From: OMPR01 sp965183835
GTDB lineage: Bacteria > Pseudomonadota > Alphaproteobacteria > Rhodobacterales > Rhodobacteraceae
NCBI GenBank assembly: GCA_965183835.1
Contig: CBCYME010000003.1
Location: 65,024-129,023, forward strand
DNA length: 64,000 nt
Direction of reading: 5' to 3'
Shown here: piece after piece, positions 34,628 through 42,411 of the stretch
Layout of the letters: the number at the start of each line of letters is the position of its first letter
Position numbering within the stretch: position 1 is the stretch's first letter
The notes under the pieces: model-generated
The model's input: the letters and a program-made list of their open reading frames with translations, nothing else
What the model was told of the DNA's origin: nothing
Database searches by the model: none
Made by a program: the position numbers and the translations under genes

Positions 34628-35005
34628 ATGAGTGATCGCTTTGACGCGGGCATGAACGTGCGGCGGCGCATATTGGGCGACGCCCATGTTGACCGGGCGC
34701 AAACGGCCATGGCCCCAATAGACGAACCGTTCCAGACCTTGATTACCGAAGGAGCGTGGGGCACGGTTTGGGCCTCGGACGGGATTAGCGATCGAGAACG
34801 GTCCATGCTGACGCTGGCCTTGCTGGCGGCGCTTGGAAATTTCGAAGAGATCCCGATGCATATCCGCGCCACGGCGCGCACCGGGGCTAGCAAACAAGAC
34901 GTGCTTGAGGCGTTTCAGCATGTCGCGATCTATGCGGGCGTTCCACGCGCCAACCATGCGCTCAAGCTGGCGAAACAGACATACGAAGAGATAGAACAGG
35001 AGTGA
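34628..35005 (+). CDS. pcaC: 4-carboxymuconolactone decarboxylase PcaC
   Basis: 125 residues from ATG at 34628 (GTG 34625 is an alternative; GGAG lies at 34616-34619). The CMD family pattern is clear: FDAGMNVRRRILGDAHVDRA, ITEGAWGTVWASDGIS, IPMHIRATARTGASKQDVLE and HVAIYAGVPRANHALKLAK. It decarboxylates gamma-carboxymuconolactone to beta-ketoadipate enol-lactone. Two steps around it (PcaB cycloisomerase and PcaD hydrolase) are not encoded in this window and must lie elsewhere. Confidence 0.93.
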   Translation: MSDRFDAGMNVRRRILGDAHVDRAQTAMAPIDEPFQTLITEGAWGTVWASDGISDRERSMLTLALLAALGNFEEIPMHIRATARTGASKQDVLEAFQHVAIYAGVPRANHALKLAKQTYEEIEQE

Positions 35006-35049
35006 CGGGGAAATGCACACACAGGACCAGCCAGAGGTGTCATCCAGCC

Positions 35050-35778
35050 ATGTCTAAACCAGCCGAATTCTATCAGCGGGATCGCGAGCGGCATCCAGCT
35101 GCCCTGACGCCCAGCTATAAAACAAGTGTTGCGCGCTCCCCTCGGTACGCACTGATTTCACTACAAAACTCGGTCAGCGAGGTCACCGGACCAGTATTCG
35201 GTCACGCGGATATTGACCCAATCGACAACGATCTGCTCAGCAATTACGCCCAGCCGGATCAAAGCCCGATTGGGGAACGCATCATCATCCATGGCAAGGT
35301 TCTGGATGAAAACGCGCGCCCCGTGCCCAACACGCTTGTCGAGATTTGGCAAGCCAATGCGGGTGGGCGCTATCGGCATAAGAAAGACACCTATCTTGCG
35401 CCAATTGATCCGAACTTTGGCGGCTGCGGGCGCACGATGACCGACGAAAACGGGTATTACTATTTTCGCACAGTCAAACCCGGTGCTTACCCTTGGCGCA
35501 ATTTGGTGAACAACTGGCGGCCTGCGCATATTCACCTGTCGATCTTTGGCTCAGGCTTTGCCCAACGTTTGATTACACAGCTTTATTTTGAGGGCGACCC
35601 GCTGATCCACAAATGCCCGATCGTCAATACGATCCCGGATCCCGACGCCATCGAGCAGCTGATCGCCCGGCTGGATCTGAACGCTACGATCCCTTTGGAT
35701 ACAATCGCTTACAAGTTCGACATCGTTTTGCGCGGGCGCCGGTCGACCCTGTTTGAAAACCGGTTGGAGGGCAACTGA
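35050..35778 (+). CDS. pcaH: Protocatechuate 3,4-dioxygenase beta subunit PcaH
   Basis: 242 residues from ATG at 35050, with AGAGGTG about 11 bases upstream. Intradiol dioxygenase fold; the Fe(III) ligands are visible as Tyr in GRYRHKKD, Tyr in PGAYPWRN, and the two His in RPAHIHLS. It carries the catalytic iron and cleaves protocatechuate to beta-carboxymuconate with the alpha subunit encoded directly downstream (stop and start overlap as TGATG). Confidence 0.95.
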   Translation: MSKPAEFYQRDRERHPAALTPSYKTSVARSPRYALISLQNSVSEVTGPVFGHADIDPIDNDLLSNYAQPDQSPIGERIIIHGKVLDENARPVPNTLVEIWQANAGGRYRHKKDTYLAPIDPNFGGCGRTMTDENGYYYFRTVKPGAYPWRNLVNNWRPAHIHLSIFGSGFAQRLITQLYFEGDPLIHKCPIVNTIPDPDAIEQLIARLDLNATIPLDTIAYKFDIVLRGRRSTLFENRLEGN

Positions 35779-36398
35779 TGTCTCAGGATCTGAATTACCT
35801 CAAAGAAACCCCCTCGCAAACCGCCGGACCTTATGTGCACATCGGGTTGGCGCCGGGTGCAGCCGGGTTTGACATCTATCGTCAGGAGTTGGGATGGGAC
35901 ATTTGCGGCCCGAATGCCAATGGGGAACGCATCCGGATTGAAGGTGTCGTGATTGATGGCACCGGATCGCCCATCAAAGATGTGCTGCTAGAGGCGTGGC
36001 AGGCCAATGCAGCAGGCATTTATGCTCACCCCGAAGGCGGTGGAGATGTCGAAGACGGATTTCGCGGGTGGGGCCGTGTCATTACCGATTTTGAAACCGG
36101 TGAATGGGGGTTCGACACTGTTAAACCGGGTGCAACGCGTGGACGCAATGTCGGGATGCAGGCCCCTCATATCAACCTCTGGATCGTGGCACGGGGCATC
36201 AATGTCGGGCTGAACACCCGCATCTATTTCGACGATGAGATGGATGCCAATGCCGCCGATCCAGTGCTGAACCTGATCGAATGGGAACGCCGCCGCGCCA
36301 CCCTGATCGCCAAACGCTCAGACCGTGATGGCCAGACTATCTATCGATTTGATGTCCGGCTGCAAAGCGAAGACGAAACCGTCTTTTTCGACATCTAA
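35778..36398 (+). CDS. pcaG: Protocatechuate 3,4-dioxygenase alpha subunit PcaG
   Basis: 206 residues, start overlapping the pcaH stop. The alpha subunit has the same fold without the iron ligands: SQTAGPYVHIGLAPGAAGF at the N-terminus, LEAWQANAAGIYAHP in the middle and PHINLWIVARGINVGLNTR where the beta subunit has its His pair. It completes the heterodimeric enzyme. A strong hairpin follows at 36405. Confidence 0.95.
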   Translation: MSQDLNYLKETPSQTAGPYVHIGLAPGAAGFDIYRQELGWDICGPNANGERIRIEGVVIDGTGSPIKDVLLEAWQANAAGIYAHPEGGGDVEDGFRGWGRVITDFETGEWGFDTVKPGATRGRNVGMQAPHINLWIVARGINVGLNTRIYFDDEMDANAADPVLNLIEWERRRATLIAKRSDRDGQTIYRFDVRLQSEDETVFFDI

Positions 36399-36404
36399 AC
36401 CACA

Positions 36405-36438
36405 CGGTCCGCCAGCCTAAATACCAACAGGCGGACCG
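36405..36438 (+). terminator. Terminator hairpin after pcaG
   Basis: CGGTCCGCC (36405-36413) pairs with GGCGGACCG (36430-36438), a perfect 9-base stem 7 bases after the pcaG stop. No long T-run. Confidence 0.7.
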
Positions 36439-36522
36439 ATCAGACAGCGTTTAATCGGTAGAACACCGCCCATCCCCCGCACCCAATTCACAAACAAAAG
36501 ACCCGCGTTTTGGTGCTGATTG

Positions 36523-36561
36523 TTGACCTGCGTACTTTTTAGCATTACGAACTGTATACAG
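36523..36561 (+). promoter_or_regulatory. Promoter with GntR-type operator before the TPP enzyme gene
   Basis: A -35 box TTGACC (36523-36528), a 17-base spacer and a -10-like TACGAA (36546-36551) are followed at once by the palindrome CTGTATACAG (36552-36561). An operator just past the -10 box would block initiation. The GTATAC core recurs upstream of the nearby GntR gene (39883-39892), linking the two. Confidence 0.55.
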
Positions 36562-36596
36562 ATCTAAACGCAATTCTCCAACGCAAAGGCCACGCC

Positions 36597-38330
36597 GTGA
36601 ACGAGACAACTCCAAACACCTTAAACGGTGCACAGATCATTTTGAAAATGCTGGAACTTCATGGCGTTAAGCATGTTTTTGGCTTGCCTGGGGAAACCAC
36701 AATCGGCTGGTACAAGGAATGGCGCGAACATTCTGACATCGAATATGTGCTGACTCGGGACGAACGCACCGCCTCGTACGCGGCCGAAGCCTATGCCAAA
36801 ATCACTGGCCGCCCCTGCGTGCTCGAAGCGCCAAGCCCCGGCGTTACCCACTGCACACCTGGCATTACCGAAGCTTATCTGAGCTCGGTTCCTGTAATTT
36901 TCTTTAGCTCAGATATCCCGATCAATCAGGACAAAAAGCACGGCTTGACTGGCGTGGATCAAACCGCGCTGTATGACAGCATTTGCAAAGAATCCTTTGT
37001 CCTGACCAACGCCAAAGAGATCCCATTTTTACTCCGGCGCGCGTTCCGCGTGGCAACTTCGGGGCGCCCTGCCCCTGTGCACATTCGTGTCCCAATCAAT
37101 GTGTTTCATGAAGAAGCCGAGATCAGCGACCTTTACGCCGAAAGCGATTACAGCGTTTACCCGGCGCACCGGCCCGTCGCCGATCACAGCAAAATCAAAG
37201 CCGCGGTTGAGGTTTTGCTCGCTGCGAAAAATCCGGTCATCGTCTGTGGCCAAGGCGGGTTGATTTCCAAAGCAACGGACGCGCTGCTTGAACTGGCGGA
37301 ATTGCTGCAAATCCCGGTTGGAACCACAACGCCGGGCAAAGGCACCATTCCCGAAAACCACCCCTTAGCGTTGCGCGTGATCGGGGGACGGGGCGGTATG
37401 GAATATTCCAACCGCTATGTCCGCGAGGCAGACACGGTGTTTTTCATCGGAACAAACACCGACAGTGCCGCAACCGATCATTGGAAACTGTATGGTGATC
37501 CAAATGCAAAAACATTCATGCATCTGGATATCGCCGAAGCCCACGTGGGCAACAATTTCCCGGTCAAAATCGGACTGGTTGGCGATGCGCGCGCCAGTTT
37601 GGAATACATGGTCGAAATCATCAAAAAGGACCACCCAACCCTGCAGCGTGATGCGGTCGATCTGAACCCGATCAAGAAAACTGCATTGGATAAAGTGTTC
37701 AATTCCAACATTCCAATGCCCGAAGGGACTGTATCACCCGTCAAGCTCAGTCAGGCGTTGGACAAAATCCTGCCAGCAAATGCGATCGTGACCTCGGAAC
37801 CCGGCGTCAGCGCGATCTACCCCTCAGCCTTGTTGACCATCAAAGAGGCCGGGCGCCGCTATATCACCAACTATTCGATGGGCGCGTTGGGCTATTCGGT
37901 TCCTGCAGCTTTGGGCGCGTCTTATGCCTCGGACGGGCCGATCATTTCGTTCACCGGGGATGGATCATTTGGCTTTGTGATGGGCGATATGGAAACCATC
38001 CGACGCAGCAACAAAAACGTCACCGTCATCCTGACCCGCAATGACGCCTTTGGTTGGATCCGGGGCGAAGCCATGTTGCTGGACGACGTGGACGAACCTT
38101 GGTCGACTGATTTCGGATCTGTAGATTACATCAAACTGGCCGAGGCGTTTGGCTTTCAAACCGCGCGGATCACCAGCGAAGATGATATCGAGGCGATCCT
38201 GCAGGATGCAATCGACCATCCCGGTGCCAGCTTTATCGAGATGATGGTGCCAACGCAGGACAAGATTATCCCGTTTGTGCCCAACTGGGTGCGCGCGGCC
38301 AAAGCAAAGAACCTGCCCTATTTCGAATAA
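36597..38330 (+). CDS. Thiamine-pyrophosphate-dependent enzyme (acetolactate synthase / benzoylformate decarboxylase superfamily)
   Basis: 577 residues from GTG at 36597, with AAAGG a few bases upstream. Three-domain POX/ALS architecture: N-terminal PYR domain with catalytic Glu56 in TRDERTASYAAEAYAK, a central domain (about 195-330) with IVCGQGG, and a C-terminal PP domain with GDGSFGFVMGDMETI and the metal-binding RNDAFGW. It cleaves or forms bonds next to a 2-keto group, so a 2-keto acid decarboxylase or carboligase is likely. Its neighbours are a racemase-family protein, a GntR regulator and a second TPP enzyme. I cannot assign the substrate. Confidence 0.8.
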   Translation: MNETTPNTLNGAQIILKMLELHGVKHVFGLPGETTIGWYKEWREHSDIEYVLTRDERTASYAAEAYAKITGRPCVLEAPSPGVTHCTPGITEAYLSSVPVIFFSSDIPINQDKKHGLTGVDQTALYDSICKESFVLTNAKEIPFLLRRAFRVATSGRPAPVHIRVPINVFHEEAEISDLYAESDYSVYPAHRPVADHSKIKAAVEVLLAAKNPVIVCGQGGLISKATDALLELAELLQIPVGTTTPGKGTIPENHPLALRVIGGRGGMEYSNRYVREADTVFFIGTNTDSAATDHWKLYGDPNAKTFMHLDIAEAHVGNNFPVKIGLVGDARASLEYMVEIIKKDHPTLQRDAVDLNPIKKTALDKVFNSNIPMPEGTVSPVKLSQALDKILPANAIVTSEPGVSAIYPSALLTIKEAGRRYITNYSMGALGYSVPAALGASYASDGPIISFTGDGSFGFVMGDMETIRRSNKNVTVILTRNDAFGWIRGEAMLLDDVDEPWSTDFGSVDYIKLAEAFGFQTARITSEDDIEAILQDAIDHPGASFIEMMVPTQDKIIPFVPNWVRAAKAKNLPYFE

Positions 38331-38341
38331 AGCAGGCCCCG

Positions 38342-38369
38342 CGATCCGGTCTTAAAAGAGGCCGGATCG
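38342..38369. terminator. Convergent terminator overlapping a stop codon
   Basis: CGATCCGG (38342-38349) pairs with CCGGATCG (38362-38369), loop TCTTAAAAGAGG. It lies between the convergent TPP and racemase-family genes and covers the latter's TAA at 38352-38354. Confidence 0.7.
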
Positions 38370-39107
38370 TGGATCATCAAGATCCAAGGGAAACCGGTTT
38401 GGGATCAGCCCTTGATGGAACCAATTCACAAAAGAATGGATTGAAAACACCGGCAGGCCGGTTACCTTTCTAACGTCGAGCGCATAGGGCGTCATGTTGG
38501 TACATTCCAACACAATTGCCCCCACATCGCGATCCGTTTCGACGATCTGACGTGCCGCATCGATCATATCCTGACGACACGCCTCGAAATCGATGGCTTC
38601 GTGATCATCCAGAATACTGCGGGTAAAGGTGTGGCCCTCGTCGGTCCCGAAAATGGGAACCTCGTCCAGATTTTTAACCCCCGCCGCACGCAGGTGCGCA
38701 GGCGTCAGCGTATTTTTGGAAATGGTCAGAACGGCCACCTTTTTATCCGGCGCGAGCAGGGCCTGAACCATCGGGATCTGCATGAGGGACGAGGTGGCCA
38801 CAGGCACAGGCACGGCCTTGGAAATACGCTCTTGGGTCAGTGCCAGAAAGCCGCAATTCGTGGTGATCCCATCACATCCAGATTCAACCAACTCGTTCGC
38901 GGCGGCGATGAAATCGTCCACCAACAGCATCGGATCCTGACGCACAACTTTGTCCGGGCTTGCCCCTTTAACGACCCTGTACTGCACTGGAAACGACCAC
39001 GTCGTCGCATTGCCAATATCGCCAAAAATGCGAGGGAACCGTGCTTCGAGCATAAGGACGCCCAACGCCGCCCCATAAACAGATTTACCGCCATATACCA
39101 TTGTCAT
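38352..39107 (-). CDS. Aspartate/glutamate racemase superfamily protein
   Basis: 251 residues, start ATG 39107 with AAAGGTATCAC before it. The two catalytic Cys positions of the superfamily are present: GCDGITTNCGFLAL and IVLECTNMTPYA. The superfamily includes amino acid racemases, hydantoin racemase, maleate isomerase and arylmalonate decarboxylase, so the reaction may be racemisation, isomerisation or decarboxylation. The gene follows the GntR regulator by 24 bases in one unit and converges with the TPP enzyme gene. Context hints at a small pathway processing a 2-hydroxy, 2-amino or malonate-type acid. Confidence 0.8.
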   Translation of the reverse strand: MTMVYGGKSVYGAALGVLMLEARFPRIFGDIGNATTWSFPVQYRVVKGASPDKVVRQDPMLLVDDFIAAANELVESGCDGITTNCGFLALTQERISKAVPVPVATSSLMQIPMVQALLAPDKKVAVLTISKNTLTPAHLRAAGVKNLDEVPIFGTDEGHTFTRSILDDHEAIDFEACRQDMIDAARQIVETDRDVGAIVLECTNMTPYALDVRKVTGLPVFSIHSFVNWFHQGLIPNRFPLDLDDPRSGLF

Positions 39108-39131
39108 GATGTGATACCTTTTCAGGGTCTC

Positions 39132-39794
39132 TTATTGCTGAGGGACGTAAAGATGCGTGTAAGCTTTGCCTACAATCTCGGTCGCTTCTGCGTTGTGTTT
39201 TTTGATATGATCGCTCATCCGGGCCACGGCAGCATCCGCATCACGTGCGGCGATCGCCTCAAAAATGTGCATGTGTGCCGCGTGGGTGATGTCGATCTTT
39301 TCGCGCATCGCGATCCAGCGGACATAGCGAATGCGCTCGTAAGTCAGTTCAATCATATTGACCAATTCGGGGTTTCCCGACAGCTTGGCGATCATCAGGT
39401 GAAACTGTTCGTCCAGTGCTACGATTTCCCGCGTTGGGGTTCCGTCTGTATAGCGACCTGCCGTGTCCAGAATAAACTGTTGCAGCTCGGCAATCTGGTC
39501 ATCACTTGCCCGCTCGACCGCGGCGCGAATGGCAGCGGTTTCCAGCGCCTCGCGCAGCTCGTAAAGGTTCACAACCAGTTGCGGATTGAGCGGTTGGCAG
39601 AAAAACCCACGCCCCGCCTCAAACATCAACAGCCCTTCGGCGGTCAACCGGTTCATCGCCTCGCGTAGCGGTGTTCGACTTGCGCCAAGCCGTTTGGACA
39701 GTTCACTTTCGTTGATGCGCTCTGCTGGCTTGAATTCAAAATTGGCCGCCATGTGACGCACTTGCTCGTACACCAAATCAACGCTTGTGCTCAT
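39132..39794 (-). CDS. GntR family regulator with FCD ligand domain
   Basis: 220 residues. N-terminal winged helix (about 5-70): RINESELSKRLGASRTPLRE, then AMNRLTAEGLL. The C-terminal all-helical FCD domain (about 78-210) includes LREALETAAIRAAVERAS and LDEQFHLMIAKLSGNPELV, with conserved Asp/His positions that bind a metal. Such regulators usually repress catabolic genes until an organic acid binds. It probably controls its own unit and the divergent TPP gene through GTATAC sites at 36552-36561 and 39883-39892. Confidence 0.9.
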   Translation of the reverse strand: MSTSVDLVYEQVRHMAANFEFKPAERINESELSKRLGASRTPLREAMNRLTAEGLLMFEAGRGFFCQPLNPQLVVNLYELREALETAAIRAAVERASDDQIAELQQFILDTAGRYTDGTPTREIVALDEQFHLMIAKLSGNPELVNMIELTYERIRYVRWIAMREKIDITHAAHMHIFEAIAARDADAAVARMSDHIKKHNAEATEIVGKAYTHLYVPQQ

Positions 39795-39882
39795 GTTGGG
39801 TCATGTCCTCGATTGATTAGTTTCTTTCTGACAGGGCAGAGAGAAATGTCAATTGATTTGCGGACAATCTTGAATTCTCGTC

Positions 39883-39892
39883 AGTATACAAT
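39883..39892 (-). promoter_or_regulatory. Putative GntR operator upstream of the gntR gene
   Basis: On the minus strand ATTGTATACT (39892-39883), inside TCAG-N9-CTGA symmetry at 39881-39897. It shares TGTATAC with the palindrome at 36552-36561. A possible minus-strand -35 TTGACA lies downstream at 39852-39847; no good -10 was found. Confidence 0.45.
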
Positions 39893-39935
39893 TCTGAAAA
39901 CACCTCGATCCCAAGGGCCTTTCCCACAAATAGAT

Positions 39936-39959
39936 ACGGCGACGGAGATCCGTCGCCGT
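39936..39959. terminator. Terminator after the second TPP enzyme gene
   Basis: ACGGCGACGGA (39936-39946) pairs with TCCGTCGCCGT (39949-39959), an 11-base near-perfect stem with a very short loop, 37 bases past the end of the leftward TPP gene. Plausible for both strands. Confidence 0.7.
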
Positions 39960-39995
39960 TCTGGTCGCTCTGATTTCTGCATCCCAAAGGGCGTT

Positions 39996-41618
39996 TTAGA
40001 TCCGCATACGTGGTACATCGTTTGGATCAATGCGCAGTTCAATCAGCACGGGCCCCTTGCGGGTCTCAAGCGCAGAAATCGCGGTTTCCAAATCCTCGGC
40101 AGACTGCACTTCGATGCCCTGCCCGCCCAGTGATGTGGCGATCTCAGCAAAAGAGGGCCAATCGAACTGTGTCAGGCTTGGATCCATTTTCCTGTCGAGG
40201 AATTGGATATGTTCCGCACCATAGGCTGAATCGTTGGCAACAATCACAATCAGGTCCAGACCAAGACGCACGGCGGTGTTGAATTCATTGATCCCGCCCA
40301 TCATGAATCCCCCATCGCCACTAAAGACGACCACAGGCCGTTCCGGTGCTGCCACCCCTGCACCGATGGCTTCTTGGATGCCTAAGCCGATAGAGCCAAA
40401 GTTCGCGGTTACAACAAAACTCTGCGGATCAGGGGAGGAAATACGGCACCACACCTCGGTCATGAAACGACCCCCATCCGTGACCAGAATGCGGTCAGAC
40501 GGCAGCGCTTGTTCAAACCGTTCCAGCGCCTGCACATAATTCACAAAACCGTCTGTCGTTTTGTCTGATCCCGTTGGATGTGCCGTAAGGGTTTCGATGT
40601 CCAACTCGCGGGTAAACCCGCTCGCAGAAATTTCCGCCTCGTCCAACCAATAGAGGATGGTTTCAGCGGTCAAACCTGAATCCGCCACCAGAGCCGCATC
40701 CGGGTGCAACCCCCCACCAATCGCAGTGGGCTCGATGTCCACCTGAATAATGCGTTTATCTTTCATCAGCTTACCACGGTCAGTGGTAAAGTCATGCAGA
40801 GCCGTTCCGAAACAAATGATGCAATCGGACTGGGCAATCAGCTCATAAGCCGCGGGTGTGGAAAGCGTGCCGAATATATCAATGTTATAAGGGTGATCGG
40901 TGAACAACCCTTTGGCCTTTAGCGTCGTTGCAAGCGGGGCCTCCAACCTGTCGGCCAGCTTGATCAACTGATCACGCGCGCCAACAGCACCGGCACCCGC
41001 CAAAAGCAAGGGACGCCGTGCGGAGGCGATCATGCCAATCGCCTCGTCCAGAATATCGCCCTGTGCGACACCTCCCGGAGCGGTGAAAACATCCAGAACA
41101 TACTTGTCGTGCTCAGTTTCCTGCCACATGAAATCGGCTGGCATATTCACAACGATCGGGCGGCGTTCGACCTGCGCACGGTAAAACGCGCGTCCGATGT
41201 CTTTGCTCGCGGTGTCGGGCGCGCGCACCTGCTCAAAGCCCGCACCGGTGGTTTTCACCAATTCGCGTTGATCAATGCCTTGCAAATGGCGCGGGTTGGC
41301 GACCGGGGTATCCCCCGCAAGCAGAACCATGGGAACATGACCCCGCACCCCTTCGGTCAGCGCCGTGATACAGTTCGTCAGCGCCGGACCATGGGTAACC
41401 GACGCCACGCCCACTTTGCCAGCCACATGCGCATAGGCCAACGCCATCAGGACTGAGCTGCCCTCGTGCGCTGCGGGCACAAATCGCCCACCGCAATCGC
41501 GCACAAAGCTATCCACCATGAACAGATTGGCGTCGCCCATCAACCCGAACATCGTCGCTGCCCCATGATCAGCAACGGATCGCGCAATAGATTGATAGAC
41601 GTGCATATTGGTTCCCAT
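39996..41618 (-). CDS. Thiamine-pyrophosphate-binding protein (acetolactate synthase large-subunit-like)
   Basis: 540 residues from ATG at 41618; ATG at 41606 (MHVYQSIARS) with GGGAA before it is an alternative. Catalytic Glu52 in PAAHEGSSVLMALAYA, central domain with LLLAGAGAVGARDQL, and TPP motif FSGDGGFMMGGINEFNTAV with VANDSAYG. Related to ALS-like enzymes of uncertain substrate; there is no regulatory ilvH next to it, so branched-chain amino acid synthesis is unlikely. It is not a duplicate of the TPP gene at 36597; the two share only family motifs. Confidence 0.8.
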   Translation of the reverse strand: MGTNMHVYQSIARSVADHGAATMFGLMGDANLFMVDSFVRDCGGRFVPAAHEGSSVLMALAYAHVAGKVGVASVTHGPALTNCITALTEGVRGHVPMVLLAGDTPVANPRHLQGIDQRELVKTTGAGFEQVRAPDTASKDIGRAFYRAQVERRPIVVNMPADFMWQETEHDKYVLDVFTAPGGVAQGDILDEAIGMIASARRPLLLAGAGAVGARDQLIKLADRLEAPLATTLKAKGLFTDHPYNIDIFGTLSTPAAYELIAQSDCIICFGTALHDFTTDRGKLMKDKRIIQVDIEPTAIGGGLHPDAALVADSGLTAETILYWLDEAEISASGFTRELDIETLTAHPTGSDKTTDGFVNYVQALERFEQALPSDRILVTDGGRFMTEVWCRISSPDPQSFVVTANFGSIGLGIQEAIGAGVAAPERPVVVFSGDGGFMMGGINEFNTAVRLGLDLIVIVANDSAYGAEHIQFLDRKMDPSLTQFDWPSFAEIATSLGGQGIEVQSAEDLETAISALETRKGPVLIELRIDPNDVPRMRI

Positions 41619-41785
41619 GGGGGTTCGCTCCTACTGTGTTACAAGTTCAGATACCCGAGAACCCATGCGTGAAATGCGCAAACTTTGCGGTTAACTGGAT
41701 AAATACCGCGTAAATATCACGCCGATATCACATAAAGCGCACGAAACACGCAAAAAGCTGCAAATCAACCTAACAGGCGGGCTGC

Positions 41786-42214
41786 TTATTCCCCAATATT
41801 GTCATGATCCGTCAGGCATTCGGAATGATCGCGCAGCACATCCAGAACCCGACAATCCCCGGCTTGCCCGCCTGCGCATTCCGCTATCATCCGTTGTAAT
41901 TCCTGTTCCAACGCCTGCAGCCTCAGTATGCGCTGTTGGACTTGCAACAACTGCTGCTGAGCGATGGAATCCGCCTGTGAACAGGGTTGCTCGGGATTGT
42001 CAGCCAAACCCAGCAAATCCCGAATGGCGTCAAGCGAAAACCCCAACTGCCGCCCATGACGCACAAAGGCCAGCCGGTCCAGATCACTCTGAAGATAACG
42101 CCGCTGCCCGCCAGCGGTGCGCCCGGGTTCGCGCAACAGGCCAATCTGTTCATAATACCTGATGGTCTGAACTTTGGTCCCTGTTTTGCGGGACAGCGTG
42201 CCGATTGTGAGCAT
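41786..42214 (-). CDS. MerR family heavy-metal-responsive regulator (ZntR/CadR/PbrR-like)
   Basis: 142 residues. N-terminal MerR winged helix: IGTLSRKTGTKVQTIRYYEQ, then IGLLREPGRTAGGQRRY. A long dimerisation helix follows with C-terminal Cys residues in NPEQPCSQADS, ECAGGQAGDCRVL and SECLTDHD, which match metal ligands of Zn/Cd/Pb sensors rather than the two-Cys loop of CueR. Divergent from the P-type ATPase gene, whose promoter has the elongated MerR-type spacer, so it activates metal export by untwisting that promoter. Confidence 0.88.
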   Translation of the reverse strand: MLTIGTLSRKTGTKVQTIRYYEQIGLLREPGRTAGGQRRYLQSDLDRLAFVRHGRQLGFSLDAIRDLLGLADNPEQPCSQADSIAQQQLLQVQQRILRLQALEQELQRMIAECAGGQAGDCRVLDVLRDHSECLTDHDNIGE

Positions 42215-42350
42215 GAAAACCTCTAGTCTCTGTACCTATCAGACCTAACCACCCAATCCGCCAGATCAAGGCAAATTTAACCAACCTTACCTTTCCATAT
42301 GTGCGAACAGGGCAATCCCCTCGCCCTTAAAAGAAAAGATAAAAAACCTC

Positions 42351-42381
42351 TTGAAGCTACAGCGGCTAGAGGTCCTATCTA
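42351..42381 (+). promoter_or_regulatory. MerR-type promoter of the metal ATPase gene
   Basis: -35 TTGAAG (42351-42356), a 19-base spacer and -10 TATCTA (42376-42381). The long spacer is diagnostic of MerR-activated promoters. The spacer sequence GCTACAGCGGCTAGAGG resembles CadR/PbrR boxes as I recall them. ACCTCT and AGAGGT flank the box as an inverted repeat. Confidence 0.75.
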
Positions 42382-42411
42382 GGCTAGGAACATCCATTCC
42401 GGAGCTTTTCC

